A stretch of DNA of 39,629 nt from Lachnospiraceae bacterium. Its GTDB lineage: Bacteria; Bacillota; Clostridia; Lachnospirales; Lachnospiraceae. The translations under genes and the position numbers were made by a program. The notes under the pieces were generated by a model, which saw nothing but the letters and a program-made list of their open reading frames with translations, was not told the DNA's origin and did no database searches. The stretch covers positions 1-39,629 of the forward strand of contig JAEEND010000002.1 of assembly GCA_016283575.1 (NCBI GenBank), given 5' to 3'. Positions 15,306-25,158 of the stretch are shown one piece after another (the stretch's first letter is position 1; every line of letters begins with the position of its first letter).

Positions 15306-17579
15306 GTGCAAACACAACAGGTTTCCAAGGACAAGTATATCTGCACGGAAGGCCAGAGTCTTGATGCTATTCATATCATAGCTTCCGGGCAGGTTAAGGC
15401 TACTTTTCCCGGCGGTGAAATGATCTTAAAAAAGGGCGATATCGTAGGACTTTGTGACATCGCCTATGATTCCCATTTCTTTACATATACAACTCTTGAG
15501 GATTGCTCCTTCGTTTCTTTCGCCATTAAAAAAGAAAGCTCCATAGCTGAGATCGTAAAGGCAAATCCCGAAATCGCAAAAATGCTTTATCAGTCCATGC
15601 TGAATCAGATTTACGGCGTCTACGGCAAATATGCGAGACAGAAGGAAAACTGCAAGACTCTCTATAAAAATATCTTCGATTATTATGAGAAATATGTAGA
15701 TTTCTGCTCTCATTACAATGTGATCTCGCGTTCTCTGCCACAGTTTGACTCCATTCAGGAACTGTCTCTTGAAGAAGAGGTCGAGCCCTGGATTGTATCA
15801 TACTATGCTTCCATGAAGGATCTTCCTCAGGAAGTAAAGATGGCGCTTTATGCCCGCCCCAGCTATATGGTGGGATTTGTAAAGCGTGCCAGCGAGGATG
15901 TTCACGCAGCCTTCTCAGCTCTCGAGACAATGAACGACTACGTTGAAGAAAATAAATCCGTCTTCATGCAGGAATCAAGGATCGATATGTTCGATCTCTA
16001 TGTATCCCTTCTTTTCAGATTAAAAGCCGGAAGTCCCGAAGCCGACAAGGTGGTTGAGACCATCGAGTCCCTTATTAAATATCTTGACGAACAGAAGCTG
16101 GTTTCTCAGGATCTTTTGCATGAGAGATGTGAAGAATACAGAAACAAGTACAATAACATGAATTACAAGTCGGAAGAAGGTGCCGGAGGAGTATCGGAAG
16201 CTTCCGCAAAAGAACTTACCAACTCAATTGATGTTATTTTGCAATATGCGGCAGTGGATGATGAACTTGCCAATAATTTCAAGAAGCTCATAACCCAGTA
16301 TAAAAAACTTTCCGACAAGGCTTCGACGGAAGACAGTGCAAGAAAGTTACGAACTGAGCTTACCCAGGCATTTTATAAGATCTATGTCGAGGCATTTAAA
16401 GTAAGCGTCAATGATTCAAGAGTACCCACCGTATTGAAAATGTTCTTTAATTTCGGATATGTGGATGAAGAACTGGCGGGGCTTGAAAATGCGGCTTACC
16501 TGTACAGCATCGCCGACGAATTCAGAGGCGACTCATATCAGGGCGTGTACACGGCATACGAATGGCTCCTTGCCATATACAATAAACAAAAAGAACCGAG
16601 CCGCAACGAATTCGATACGGATTATGTTGCATTCCTTCACGAACAGAAGGTGCAGGGTAAGATCACGCCGGAGCTTGAGACCAGATTGCTTGGTGACCCC
16701 GGAGAAAGAGTCATGTTCGAACTTGAGAACATGTTCCCCATGGTCAATAAAGTTACTTTTGGACGAATCAGTATTTTTTGCCCGGTATTCTGCGAAAGCA
16801 ATGTTATAAAGCCTCTGGAGAACTGCCTTGTTAATGTGGAAACTATCAAAGACACCTTCAAGCTTATTGAATCCGTGGATTACGGCGCATTCTTCAGGGA
16901 AACCGTATATGTAAATGAAAAGATCGGTATTCAGAAGGAATATGTGGCTGTAAAAGTAACTCCCGATGTTATTCTTTTTCCCAATGTGGGAACAAGAGGC
17001 GTTATGTGGCAGGAGATTGAAGGAAAGAAGCGTACCACTCCCGGCCGTATGATGATCTCCGTATTCCATTTGGAAGATATACGCCAGACATTTACCCGTC
17101 TTACCGGAGAATTCCGCTGGGAAATGTGCAAGAGAGAGCAGGGTGCTCGCTGGAACGATATTACCGACAAGTCCCTTACCAGCGAATACTGCGACTACGT
17201 ACAGTTCTATAAAAAGAACAACGATCTTTCACAGGATGCAAAAGAAAAGGTTAAGCAGAGCCTTGTTAAAGCCAAGAACTCCTTTAAGGAAATGTTCGTG
17301 CGTGACTATATTACCTGGATCATGTTTGAGGGAGCCGGTTCACCGAGACTTAACAAAGTTGCGAGAGCGATCCTTCTTACATATTGTCCCTTCCCCAAGG
17401 AGCTTCGTGAAAAGATCGCGGCAAATCCTTTATTTAAGGAACTTATTGAGCGTTATGACGTGAAGCTTGCCCAGACGCTACACAGACTGGATGGTGTGGC
17501 ACAGAAGATAAAGAATCAAAATCAACCCATACCACCCGAACTCGAGATTCATAGAAAGTACGTGGAAGGTACAGTATAA
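15306..17579 (+). CDS. Large protein with N-terminal cyclic-nucleotide-binding-like domain, otherwise unknown
   Basis: A 757-residue soluble protein. Residues about 5-110 resemble the CRP/cNMP beta-barrel (DAIHIIASGQVKATFPGGE, then LKKGDIVGL), but the phosphate-binding cassette that contacts cAMP (FGE...R) is not preserved: the corresponding stretch reads VGLCDIAYDSHFF. It may therefore sense another ligand or none. The remaining 640 residues are mostly helical with no domain I recognise; the section from about 480 to 600 has a more mixed beta-like character. No HTH, transmembrane or catalytic motif was seen. The GTG start is preceded by GGGAGG at a good distance. It forms a single-gene unit between the tRNA-Trp terminator and its own terminators. 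Confidence 0.85.
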   Translation: MQTQQVSKDKYICTEGQSLDAIHIIASGQVKATFPGGEMILKKGDIVGLCDIAYDSHFFTYTTLEDCSFVSFAIKKESSIAEIVKANPEIAKMLYQSMLNQIYGVYGKYARQKENCKTLYKNIFDYYEKYVDFCSHYNVISRSLPQFDSIQELSLEEEVEPWIVSYYASMKDLPQEVKMALYARPSYMVGFVKRASEDVHAAFSALETMNDYVEENKSVFMQESRIDMFDLYVSLLFRLKAGSPEADKVVETIESLIKYLDEQKLVSQDLLHERCEEYRNKYNNMNYKSEEGAGGVSEASAKELTNSIDVILQYAAVDDELANNFKKLITQYKKLSDKASTEDSARKLRTELTQAFYKIYVEAFKVSVNDSRVPTVLKMFFNFGYVDEELAGLENAAYLYSIADEFRGDSYQGVYTAYEWLLAIYNKQKEPSRNEFDTDYVAFLHEQKVQGKITPELETRLLGDPGERVMFELENMFPMVNKVTFGRISIFCPVFCESNVIKPLENCLVNVETIKDTFKLIESVDYGAFFRETVYVNEKIGIQKEYVAVKVTPDVILFPNVGTRGVMWQEIEGKKRTTPGRMMISVFHLEDIRQTFTRLTGEFRWEMCKREQGARWNDITDKSLTSEYCDYVQFYKKNNDLSQDAKEKVKQSLVKAKNSFKEMFVRDYITWIMFEGAGSPRLNKVARAILLTYCPFPKELREKIAANPLFKELIERYDVKLAQTLHRLDGVAQKIKNQNQPIPPELEIHRKYVEGTV

Positions 17580-17649
17580 TCAATATTGTTATATTATACA
17601 TCAAAATAATTGCATAAATACGGGGCATGTTCCCATATAATCATTTTAG

Positions 17650-17671
17650 AACTTGAGAAAATCAAGTTTTT
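17650..17671 (+). terminator. Terminator after the CRP-like-sensor gene
   Basis: Stem AACTTGA/TCAAGTT with loop GAAAA and a T-tail, about 70 bases past the stop codon. Confidence 0.7.
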
Positions 17672-17703
17672 CCGAGAAAATTCCCCTTTTACACAAGTAA
17701 GAG

Positions 17704-17730
17704 CGCTAAGGTAACCCCTTAGCGTTTTTA
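17704..17730 (+). terminator. Second terminator in tandem
   Basis: CGCTAAGG (17704-17711) pairs with CCTTAGCG (17717-17724), followed by TTTTTACTTTTT. This is the stronger of the two hairpins. Confidence 0.88.
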
Positions 17731-17751
17731 CTTTTTATTCTGTTCAAATCC

Positions 17752-17779
17752 TTGTGTTTTCCCAAAAGTATGATAAAAT
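17752..17779 (+). promoter_or_regulatory. Promoter of the unknown-tetR pair
   Basis: TTGTGT (17752-17757) and TAAAAT (17774-17779) have a 16-bp spacer, and TGA directly before the -10 makes it an extended -10 promoter. Confidence 0.65.
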
Positions 17780-17800
17780 ATGTAAAGTATTGTGGGCTTT

Positions 17801-17814
17801 TGCGTTTAAGCGCA
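17801..17814. promoter_or_regulatory. Candidate operator (near-palindrome)
   Basis: TGCGTTTAAGCGCA is a 14-bp palindrome with one mismatched pair, placed about 15 bases after the predicted transcription start. TetR-family proteins usually autoregulate through such sites, and a TetR gene is in this unit, so it is a plausible operator. No experimental support. Confidence 0.35.
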
Positions 17815-17831
17815 TTAGAGAAGGAGGCTAT

Positions 17832-18275
17832 ATGAAAGAATTTTCATTGGCAGAGCATCGCGATGAGGTATTACAATTATTGACTTATGTGCCGTGGCTT
17901 ACCAAAAAAGCGGGAGAAAAAGCTTCAAAGGTTTATAATGACAACAATCTTTCAAAGTCCACCATTCCTTTCCCCGTTTATGACACAATGCTTCTTAATT
18001 TTGTAAATGAAGCCGGAAAGACCGGGCTCATTGACAAGAATTATGTATATGCCTATTCCGAACACAGAATCAGAACTGTTCAGGATGAAAAGCGCATTAT
18101 CGAAGAAGTCGGTGTTAAAGAAGCCGGCATTTTGGTAGCTATACTCAGCAAGTATGTGCTTGGCGGAATGACCAAAGGCGTTCTTTGGAGCCAGGCTGTT
18201 GAAGAAGGGGTCTTCCTTGCTGTATTACTGAGAATGAAAAAATTATTGGAAATATGGGATTCGCCTTTAGCATAG
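17832..18275 (+). CDS. Conserved-looking small soluble protein, unknown function
   Basis: A 147-residue protein without signal peptide or convincing membrane segment; it begins MKEFSLAEHRDEVLQLL. A mildly hydrophobic stretch lies at residues 96-112 (VKEAGILVAILSKYVLG). I do not recognise a family. The ATG at 17832 is chosen over upstream in-frame starts because AAGGAGG lies 4 bases before it and because the promoter's transcription start is at about 17786, downstream of the earlier candidates. It is followed after 21 bases by a tetR gene and is probably co-transcribed with it. Confidence 0.8.
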   Translation: MKEFSLAEHRDEVLQLLTYVPWLTKKAGEKASKVYNDNNLSKSTIPFPVYDTMLLNFVNEAGKTGLIDKNYVYAYSEHRIRTVQDEKRIIEEVGVKEAGILVAILSKYVLGGMTKGVLWSQAVEEGVFLAVLLRMKKLLEIWDSPLA

Positions 18276-18296
18276 GCGTAGAAGGAGTTATCGTAA

Positions 18297-18881
18297 ATGA
18301 GCGATAAAGCGGCTAAAAAGAAGCAATATATTCTGGACACCGCAAGGGGCGTTTTTGCGAAGAAAGGTTTTAAAAACGTTACCATGAAAGATATAGTGGA
18401 TGCCTGTGATATAAGTCGCGGCGGTCTTTATATCTATTTTGAAAGTACCGAAGATATATTTGCAGAATTGATGAAGAATGAAGCGGAAGAAATGGATGAT
18501 GTTTTTTCCGGTTCTATTAATGAAGAAAGCAGCGCGGGAGATATCCTCGCTCTGTTTTTAAAGGAGCAGAAGAAGGAGCTTCTTTCCGAAAAAGAAAGCT
18601 TACTTGTTGCCACCTATGAATATGCATTTTCTAATATGAATAATAGTGACCGTACGGAGCTTTTTAAAGAGCGATTGAACGCATTTGTGAAGGTAGTGCG
18701 AAAGCTCATAGAAAAAGGTTCCGAATCCGGCGAACTCTATTGTGAGGACCCGGAGGGTGCTGCCCGTAATATTTTAAATGTTATCGAAGGACTTAAGATC
18801 CGCTCGGTAACAACGGGAATAACAGAAAGCGATATCGATCGCGAACTGTTATATATTATGAGTGGCCTGATTGCGGATTAA
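18297..18881 (+). CDS. TetR/AcrR-family transcriptional regulator
   Basis: The 194-residue protein has the N-terminal TetR DNA-binding domain at about residues 8-55: ILDTARGVFAKKGF, then NVTMKDIVDACDISRGGLY and IYFESTEDIF, the classical helix-turn-helix signature. The C-terminal ligand-binding half is divergent, as usual, so the inducer cannot be predicted. A good RBS (GAAGGAG) precedes the ATG. No efflux pump or enzyme operon typical of TetR targets is adjacent, so self-regulation of this two-gene unit is the simplest guess. A terminator follows immediately. Confidence 0.93.
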   Translation: MSDKAAKKKQYILDTARGVFAKKGFKNVTMKDIVDACDISRGGLYIYFESTEDIFAELMKNEAEEMDDVFSGSINEESSAGDILALFLKEQKKELLSEKESLLVATYEYAFSNMNNSDRTELFKERLNAFVKVVRKLIEKGSESGELYCEDPEGAARNILNVIEGLKIRSVTTGITESDIDRELLYIMSGLIAD

Positions 18882-18884
18882 TAC

Positions 18885-18920
18885 ATGGGGGTCCAATATT
18901 GAACCCCCATTTCTTATATT
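18885..18920 (+). terminator. Terminator after tetR
   Basis: Stem ATGGGGGT (18885-18892) and ACCCCCAT (18903-18910) with an AT-rich loop, then TTTCTTATATTTT. Confidence 0.88.
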
Positions 18921-18950
18921 TTAATTAATGAAAGGAGCACCATTACTGTT

Positions 18951-21900
18951 ATGGGCAATGTAAGACGTATCTATGTCGAGAAAAAGAAACCCTTCGCCGT
19001 TAAGGCTGAAGAGCTTAGAGAGGAAATTTCGGGATTCCTGGGAATAAAGAATGTAACCGATGTCAGAGTGCTTATTCGCTATGATGTTGAGAACATTTCC
19101 GACGAAGTATTCGACAAGGCAACCACCACCATTTTCTCGGAGCCTCCCGTAGATGACATCAGATTCGACGAGCCGGGACTTAAAGCAGGAGACAGAGTAT
19201 TCAGCGTTGAATATCTTCCCGGACAGTTCGACCAGAGAGCGGATTCCGCCGTTCAGTGTATCCAGTTCTTAAAGGAGGACGAAAACCCTGTAATCAAGAC
19301 AGCAGTTACATATATAATCTCAGGTTCCATCTCCGATGATGAATTTGCCAAGATCAAATCCGACATCATCAACCCTGTTGATTCAAGAGAGACAGGACTT
19401 GAAAAACCTGAGACGCTTGTTACCGAATATGATGAACCCGCAGATGTAGTGGTATTTGACGGCTTCAAGGACATGGACTCCGATAAGCTTAAGGAATTAT
19501 ACAGATCCCTCAATCTTGCCATGACCTTTAAGGACTTTTTACATATTCAAAATTATTTTAAAAACGAAGAAAACCGTGATCCTTCCATGACAGAGATCAG
19601 AGTTCTTGATACCTATTGGTCAGATCACTGCAGACATACCACCTTCTCAACAGAGCTTAAGAATGTAAACTTTGAAGAAGGCTATTTCAGAACCCCCATC
19701 GAGACTACCTACCAGAGCTATCTGGATACCAGAGAAGAAATCTTCAAGGGAAGATCCGACAAATTTGTGTGTCTCATGGATTTAGCTTTAATGGCTATGA
19801 GAAAGCTTAAAAAAGACGGAAAGCTTGATGACATGGAAGAATCCGATGAGATCAATGCATGCTCCATCGTGGTTCCCGTTGAAATTGACGGTGTTACCGA
19901 AGAGTGGCTTGTAAGCTTTAAAAATGAAACTCATAACCACCCCACTGAGATCGAACCCTTCGGTGGTGCTGCCACATGTCTCGGTGGAGCCATCAGAGAT
20001 CCCCTTTCAGGAAGATCATATGTATATCAGGCAATGCGTATCACAGGTGCCGCAGATCCTACAGTACCCGTAACAGATACATTAAAGGGTAAGCTCCCTC
20101 AGAAGAAAATCGTTAAGGGCGCTGCATCAGGTTATTCTTCCTACGGTAACCAGATCGGTCTTGCAACAGGCTATGTCAAGGAAGTGTACCATCCCGATTA
20201 TGTTGCAAAAAGAATGGAGATCGGTGCCGTTATGGGTGCCGCTAAGAGAGAAAATGTTATAAGAGAGAACTCCGATCCCGATGATATCATCATCTTGCTT
20301 GGCGGACGTACAGGACGTGACGGCTGTGGCGGTGCAACCGGTTCTTCCAAGGTTCACACGGAGGCTTCCATTGAAACCTGCGGTGCTGAAGTACAGAAGG
20401 GTAATGCACCTACAGAAAGAAAGATTCAGAGACTTTTCAGACGTCCCGAAGTTACAAAGCTCATTAAAAAATGTAATGACTTCGGTGCCGGCGGTGTATC
20501 CGTTGCTATCGGTGAACTTGCAGACGGCCTCATGGTTAACTTAGATCTTGTGCCTAAAAAGTATGCAGGTCTTGACGGAACAGAACTTGCCATTTCCGAA
20601 TCCCAGGAAAGAATGGCAGTTGTGGTTGCTCCGGAGGATGCCGATGAATTCTTAAAGTATGCCGACGAAGAAAACCTTGAAGCAGTTAAGATTGCCACCG
20701 TTACCAGAGAAAAAAGACTTGTCCTTACATGGAGAGGCAAGAAGATCGTAGATTTAAGCCGTGCATTCCTCGATACCAACGGTGCTCATCAGGAGACCGA
20801 TGTAACAGTTGAAATGCCCGATGAGAACAATAATTATTTTGATAAGATCGCAATTAATAAAGTAAATGATGCTATAGAAAAGGATTCTTTCAAAGAAGCC
20901 ATCAGCGCTTCACTTTCCGACTTGAATGAATGCTCACAGAAGGGTCTCGTTGAAATGTTCGACTCATCCATCGGAGCAGGATCCGTTCTTATGCCTTACG
21001 GCGGTAAGAAGCAGCTGACAGAAGCACAGGCAATGGTTGCAAAGCTTCCCGTTCTTCACGGAAAATGCGATACAGTAACCATGATGAGCTATGGCTTCGA
21101 TCCCTATCTTTCATCCTGGTCACCTTACCACGGTGCAGTTTATGCAGTACTTTCCAGTATGTCTAAGATTGTTGCTGCAGGTGGTGATGCCAAGAAGATC
21201 CGCTTCACCTTCCAGGAATATTTCAGACGTATGACGGAAGATCCCAAGCGCTGGAGCGAGCCTTTTGCAGCACTTCTCGGTGCCTACGATGCTCAGATCG
21301 GTTTCGGTCTTCCTTCCATCGGAGGTAAGGACTCTATGTCCGGTACCTTCAATGATATTGACGTGCCTCCCACACTTGTTTCTTTTGCAGTTGATGTGGC
21401 AAAAGAAAAGGATGTGATCACACCTGAACTCAAGAAAGCAGGCGACATACTTTGTTTCCTTGAGATCGAAAAAGACAGGTATGATATGCCGAACTACGAA
21501 AGTACTCTTGATATGTTCGAAGAGGTTCATAAGCTTTCAAAAGAAGGCGTAGTGAAGGCGGCATATGTTGCAGATTCCAACGGTTTTGCCGTAGCTGCAG
21601 CCAAGATGGCTCTCGGTAATGATTTGGGACTTAAGTTTAATGCCGAGATAGCATTAAGGGATTACTTCGAAAATGCTATGGGCGGAATTATCGTTGAAAT
21701 CAGTCCCGAAGACGAAGGAAAGATCACTTCCGAACACAGGATCATTGCAAAGGTTATGGATGAAGCGGTTATTTCTTATAAGGATGAAACACTTTCACTT
21801 TCAGAAGCCGTTGACACATGGAGAAAGCCTTTATCCAAGGTATTCCCTGAAAAGGCAGTACTTAATAAGGATTCTCTTGAAGATAAGCTCTTTGAAACCA

Positions 21901-22730
21901 ATGATATTTATGTATGTAAAAATAAAGTGGCTCGTCCCACGGTATTTATTCCCGTATTCCCCGGAACCAACTGTGAGTACGATTCCATGAGAGCATTTGA
22001 ACGAGCAGGTGCAGATACCATTATCAAGGTATTTAAGAACCGCTCCGCAGAAGATATCAGAGATTCCGTAGATGAATTCAAGAAGGCAATCTCTCAGGCT
22101 CAGATCATCATGTTCCCCGGCGGTTTCTCCGCAGGTGACGAACCCGACGGATCTGCTAAATTCTTCGCTACAGCTTTCAGAAACGATAAGCTTAAAGAAG
22201 AAGTAATGAAGCTCTTAAATGAGAGAGACGGACTTGCACTCGGTATCTGTAACGGATTCCAGGCACTTATCAAGCTTGGCCTTGTACCTTACGGAGAAAT
22301 CGTTGGCCAGACCGCCGATTCACCTACACTTACATACAACACCATTAACCGTCATATATCCAAGATGGTATATACCAAGGTTGTATCCAATAAGTCTCCC
22401 TGGCTGAGACTTGCGGAAGTAGGAAAGACATATGTAACTCCCGCATCTCACGGTGAAGGAAGATTTGTAGCCAATAAAGAATGGATCGAAAAACTCTTTA
22501 AGAACGGCCAGGTTGCCACAAGATATGCCGATCCCGACGGAAATATCTCCATGGATGAAGAATTCAATGTAAATGGTTCTTATGCCGCAATCGAAGGTAT
22601 TACATCCGCTGACGGAAGATGCTTAGGTAAGATGGCACATGTAGAAAGAATCGGAAGATCCGTAGCAGTAAATATTTACGGAGAGCAGGATCTTAAGATC
22701 TTCGAATCCGGTGTTGAATATTTTAAATAA
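18951..22730 (+). CDS. purL: Phosphoribosylformylglycinamidine synthase, single-chain form
   Basis: Makes FGAM from FGAR, ATP and glutamine. At 1259 residues this is the large fused type with synthetase and glutaminase in one chain, so no separate purQ or purS is needed. Synthetase markers include DTYWSDHCRHTTF, the NETHNHPTEIEPFGGAATC segment and SIGGKDSMSG. The C-terminal class I glutamine amidotransferase has the nucleophile in GICNGFQ (C1100) and the His/Glu pair in SHGEGRF (H1167, E1169). AAGGAG lies 13 bases before the ATG, an unusually long spacer. It follows the tetR terminator, and no clear promoter could be assigned in the 30 bases between. Confidence 0.97.
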   Translation: MGNVRRIYVEKKKPFAVKAEELREEISGFLGIKNVTDVRVLIRYDVENISDEVFDKATTTIFSEPPVDDIRFDEPGLKAGDRVFSVEYLPGQFDQRADSAVQCIQFLKEDENPVIKTAVTYIISGSISDDEFAKIKSDIINPVDSRETGLEKPETLVTEYDEPADVVVFDGFKDMDSDKLKELYRSLNLAMTFKDFLHIQNYFKNEENRDPSMTEIRVLDTYWSDHCRHTTFSTELKNVNFEEGYFRTPIETTYQSYLDTREEIFKGRSDKFVCLMDLALMAMRKLKKDGKLDDMEESDEINACSIVVPVEIDGVTEEWLVSFKNETHNHPTEIEPFGGAATCLGGAIRDPLSGRSYVYQAMRITGAADPTVPVTDTLKGKLPQKKIVKGAASGYSSYGNQIGLATGYVKEVYHPDYVAKRMEIGAVMGAAKRENVIRENSDPDDIIILLGGRTGRDGCGGATGSSKVHTEASIETCGAEVQKGNAPTERKIQRLFRRPEVTKLIKKCNDFGAGGVSVAIGELADGLMVNLDLVPKKYAGLDGTELAISESQERMAVVVAPEDADEFLKYADEENLEAVKIATVTREKRLVLTWRGKKIVDLSRAFLDTNGAHQETDVTVEMPDENNNYFDKIAINKVNDAIEKDSFKEAISASLSDLNECSQKGLVEMFDSSIGAGSVLMPYGGKKQLTEAQAMVAKLPVLHGKCDTVTMMSYGFDPYLSSWSPYHGAVYAVLSSMSKIVAAGGDAKKIRFTFQEYFRRMTEDPKRWSEPFAALLGAYDAQIGFGLPSIGGKDSMSGTFNDIDVPPTLVSFAVDVAKEKDVITPELKKAGDILCFLEIEKDRYDMPNYESTLDMFEEVHKLSKEGVVKAAYVADSNGFAVAAAKMALGNDLGLKFNAEIALRDYFENAMGGIIVEISPEDEGKITSEHRIIAKVMDEAVISYKDETLSLSEAVDTWRKPLSKVFPEKAVLNKDSLEDKLFETNDIYVCKNKVARPTVFIPVFPGTNCEYDSMRAFERAGADTIIKVFKNRSAEDIRDSVDEFKKAISQAQIIMFPGGFSAGDEPDGSAKFFATAFRNDKLKEEVMKLLNERDGLALGICNGFQALIKLGLVPYGEIVGQTADSPTLTYNTINRHISKMVYTKVVSNKSPWLRLAEVGKTYVTPASHGEGRFVANKEWIEKLFKNGQVATRYADPDGNISMDEEFNVNGSYAAIEGITSADGRCLGKMAHVERIGRSVAVNIYGEQDLKIFESGVEYFK

Positions 22731-22739
22731 GTAAGTTTA

Positions 22740-23384
22740 ATGAATAAAGTAAATTACAAAAAGTTAATGGACCGGGAGCTTGAGGAATCAGGAAGTGACA
22801 AAACACTGTTACTTCATGCATGCTGTGCTCCCTGCTCCAGTGCATGCCTTACGACTTTAAAGGGTCGGGTCAGGATAAAAGTTCTTTATTATAATCCCAA
22901 CATAGTTGAGGATGAAGAATATGAACTCAGAGATGCCGAATTAAAGCGTCTTATTACGGAACTTAAAAAAGAATATCCCGAAGCTGAGATAGAATTTGTG
23001 GAAGGTAAAAAGGAACCTGAAAAGTTTTTAGAAATCGCCAAGGGTCTTGAAAAAGAACCTGAAGGCGGCAAAAGATGCGAGAAGTGCTTTGAATTAAGAC
23101 TCAGGGAAGCTGCCAGAGTAGCGAAGGAAGAACATGCAGACTTCTTTACCACCACACTCACCATAAGCCCCTTAAAGAATGCGGAGCTTTTAAATGAAAT
23201 AGGTGAAAGGATCGCAAAGGAAGAAGGTATCAGATTCCTAAATTCCGACTTCAAAAAAGACGAAGGCTATAAACGAAGCGTAGAATTGTCAAAGAAATAT
23301 GGATTGTACCGTCAGGACTATTGCGGCTGCCCTTATTCCAAGGCAGAATCCATAAAAAGAAAGCAAGAAAATATCAGAGGATAA
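22740..23384 (+). CDS. queH: Epoxyqueuosine reductase QueH
   Basis: Catalyses the last step of queuosine tRNA-modification synthesis, epoxyqueuosine to queuosine, in organisms lacking cobalamin-dependent QueG. The 214-residue protein (formerly DUF208) shows the N-terminal HACCAPCSS cluster (C28, C29, C32), a CEKC pair (C113, C116) and the C-terminal YCGCPYS motif (C195, C197), the cysteines known to hold the iron-sulfur and associated metal site in QueH. It begins 9 bases after purL and ends 1 base before argS. Its association with these genes is positional only. Confidence 0.93.
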   Translation: MNKVNYKKLMDRELEESGSDKTLLLHACCAPCSSACLTTLKGRVRIKVLYYNPNIVEDEEYELRDAELKRLITELKKEYPEAEIEFVEGKKEPEKFLEIAKGLEKEPEGGKRCEKCFELRLREAARVAKEEHADFFTTTLTISPLKNAELLNEIGERIAKEEGIRFLNSDFKKDEGYKRSVELSKKYGLYRQDYCGCPYSKAESIKRKQENIRG

Positions 23385-23385
23385 A

Positions 23386-25158
23386 ATGGAAAAAATACTT
23401 GATTTAATAACAAAAGAAGTAAGCGAAGCTTTTGTGGCTGCGGGATATCCCGGAGAGGCAGGGCGTGTAAGCATTTCCAACCGTCCGGATCTCTGCGAAT
23501 ATCAGTGTAACGGCAGTATGGCACTTGCGAAGCAGCTACATACCGCACCAATAAATGTTGCCAATGCGGTAGTTGAAAAGCTTGTTGGTAATCCTGCTTT
23601 TTCTAAGGCAGAAGCCGTAATGCCCGGCTTTATTAATTTAAATGTAAATCCCGAATTCATCACGGAATATGTTCGTTCCATGGCAAAAGAAGATAAATTC
23701 GGATTAAAGGCGCCCGAAAAGGCTCTTAAGATCGTGATCGACTACGGCGGACCCAATGTAGCGAAGGCTCTTCACGTAGGACATTTACGTTCGGCAGTAA
23801 TCGGTGAAGCTGTTAAAAGAATCTGTCGCTATGTAGGTCATGATGCCATCGGCGACATTCACATGGGAGACTGGGGTCTTCCCATGGGTCTTGTTATGAC
23901 AGAGCTTCAGGAGAGAAAGCCTGATTTATGCTATTTTGATGAAAATTATCAGGGAGAATATCCCGAAGAAGCACCCTTTACGGTTGCGGATCTTGAAGAA
24001 ATCTATCCCACGGCATCAGGTAAGAGTAAAGAAGATGAAGCTTACAAAGCCCGTGCCATGGAAGCAACCTTCAAGCTTCAGTCAGGCGTAAGAGGTTACC
24101 GTGCTTTATGGAACAAGATCATCGATGTTTCAGTTTCCGATTTAAAGAGAAACTATGATAATCTCGATGTACATTTTGATCTGTGGAACGGCGAAAGCTC
24201 CGTGCACGAGCTGATCCCCGGAATGGTTCAGAAGATGAAGGATGACGGCTTTGCTCACTACAGCGAAGGCGCTCTTGTAGTAGATGTAAAAGAAGAAACG
24301 GATACCAAGGAAGTTCCTCCCTGCATGCTTCTTAAGTCGGACGGTGCCGCAAAGTATGATACAACTGATCTTGCTACCATCTTAGACCGTATGGAAAAAT
24401 ACAATCCCGATAAGATCATCTATTTAACTGATAAGCGTCAGGAACTTTATTTTACCCAGGTATTCAGATGTGCCAAGAAGACAGGCCTTGTTCATGATGA
24501 TACAGAGCTTATCCATATCGGTTTCGGTACCATGAACGGTAAGGACGGAAAGCCCTTTAAGACCCGTGACGGCGGTGTAATGCGTCTTGAATATCTTATT
24601 AAGGATATCAATGAAGAGATGCTTAAAAAGCTTATTGAGAATGAAAACAGGGGCATATCCGAAGAAGAAGCGGAAAAGACTTCAAAGATCATCGGTCTTG
24701 CCGCAATAAAGTACGGAGACCTTTCCAATCAGCCCTCAAAAGATTATGTATTTGACTTAGACAGATTCACTTCTTTTGAAGGAAATACGGGCCCCTATAT
24801 TCTTTATACCATAGTAAGGATCAAGTCGATTTTAGATAAGTTCGTATCTCAGGGCGGAAAGATCAATGCGGAAGCCATCAAGAGCCCTGTCAACGAAAGC
24901 GAAAAGGAATTGATGAAAGTCTTAACAGGTTTCCAGGCAGCGGTGACGGGAGCTTATGAAGAGCTTTCTCCCAACAGAGTATGTGCTTTTATTTACGACC
25001 TTGCCAATGCTCTCAATTCTTTCTATCATGAGACAAAGATTCTTACTGAAGAAGATGCTGATAAAAAAGAAGGCTTTATTGCCCTTATCAATTTAACCAA
25101 GAATGTGCTTGAAACCTGTATTGATATGCTTGGCTTCAGCGCACCGGAGAGAATGTAA
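23386..25158 (+). CDS. argS: Arginyl-tRNA synthetase
   Basis: Charges tRNA-Arg with arginine. The 590-residue protein has the N-terminal additional domain (residues 1-110), the class I HIGH motif as HVGH within [13 protein letters not shown] at about residue 126, and the ArgRS-type degenerate KMSK region [13 protein letters not shown]. The C-terminal DALR anticodon-binding domain ends in [10 protein letters not shown]. There is no T-box leader upstream, as the gene is one base from queH. The stop overlaps the ispF start (TAATG). Confidence 0.96.
   Translation: MEKILDLITKEVSEAFVAAGYPGEAGRVSISNRPDLCEYQCNGSMALAKQLHTAPINVANAVVEKLVGNPAFSKAEAVMPGFINLNVNPEFITEYVRSMAKEDKFGLKAPEKALKIVIDYGGPNVAKALHVGHLRSAVIGEAVKRICRYVGHDAIGDIHMGDWGLPMGLVMTELQERKPDLCYFDENYQGEYPEEAPFTVADLEEIYPTASGKSKEDEAYKARAMEATFKLQSGVRGYRALWNKIIDVSVSDLKRNYDNLDVHFDLWNGESSVHELIPGMVQKMKDDGFAHYSEGALVVDVKEETDTKEVPPCMLLKSDGAAKYDTTDLATILDRMEKYNPDKIIYLTDKRQELYFTQVFRCAKKTGLVHDDTELIHIGFGTMNGKDGKPFKTRDGGVMRLEYLIKDINEEMLKKLIENENRGISEEEAEKTSKIIGLAAIKYGDLSNQPSKDYVFDLDRFTSFEGNTGPYILYTIVRIKSILDKFVSQGGKINAEAIKSPVNESEKELMKVLTGFQAAVTGAYEELSPNRVCAFIYDLANALNSFYHETKILTEEDADKKEGFIALINLTKNVLETCIDMLGFSAPERM

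Noticed and set aside
17754-17831. Longer N-terminus for the 147-residue protein
   Set aside because: The extra codons overlap the predicted promoter and precede the transcription start; AAGGAGG directly marks the ATG at 17832.
22731-23385. T-box leader for argS
   Set aside because: argS follows queH by one base and no T-box sequence or specifier hairpin is visible upstream.
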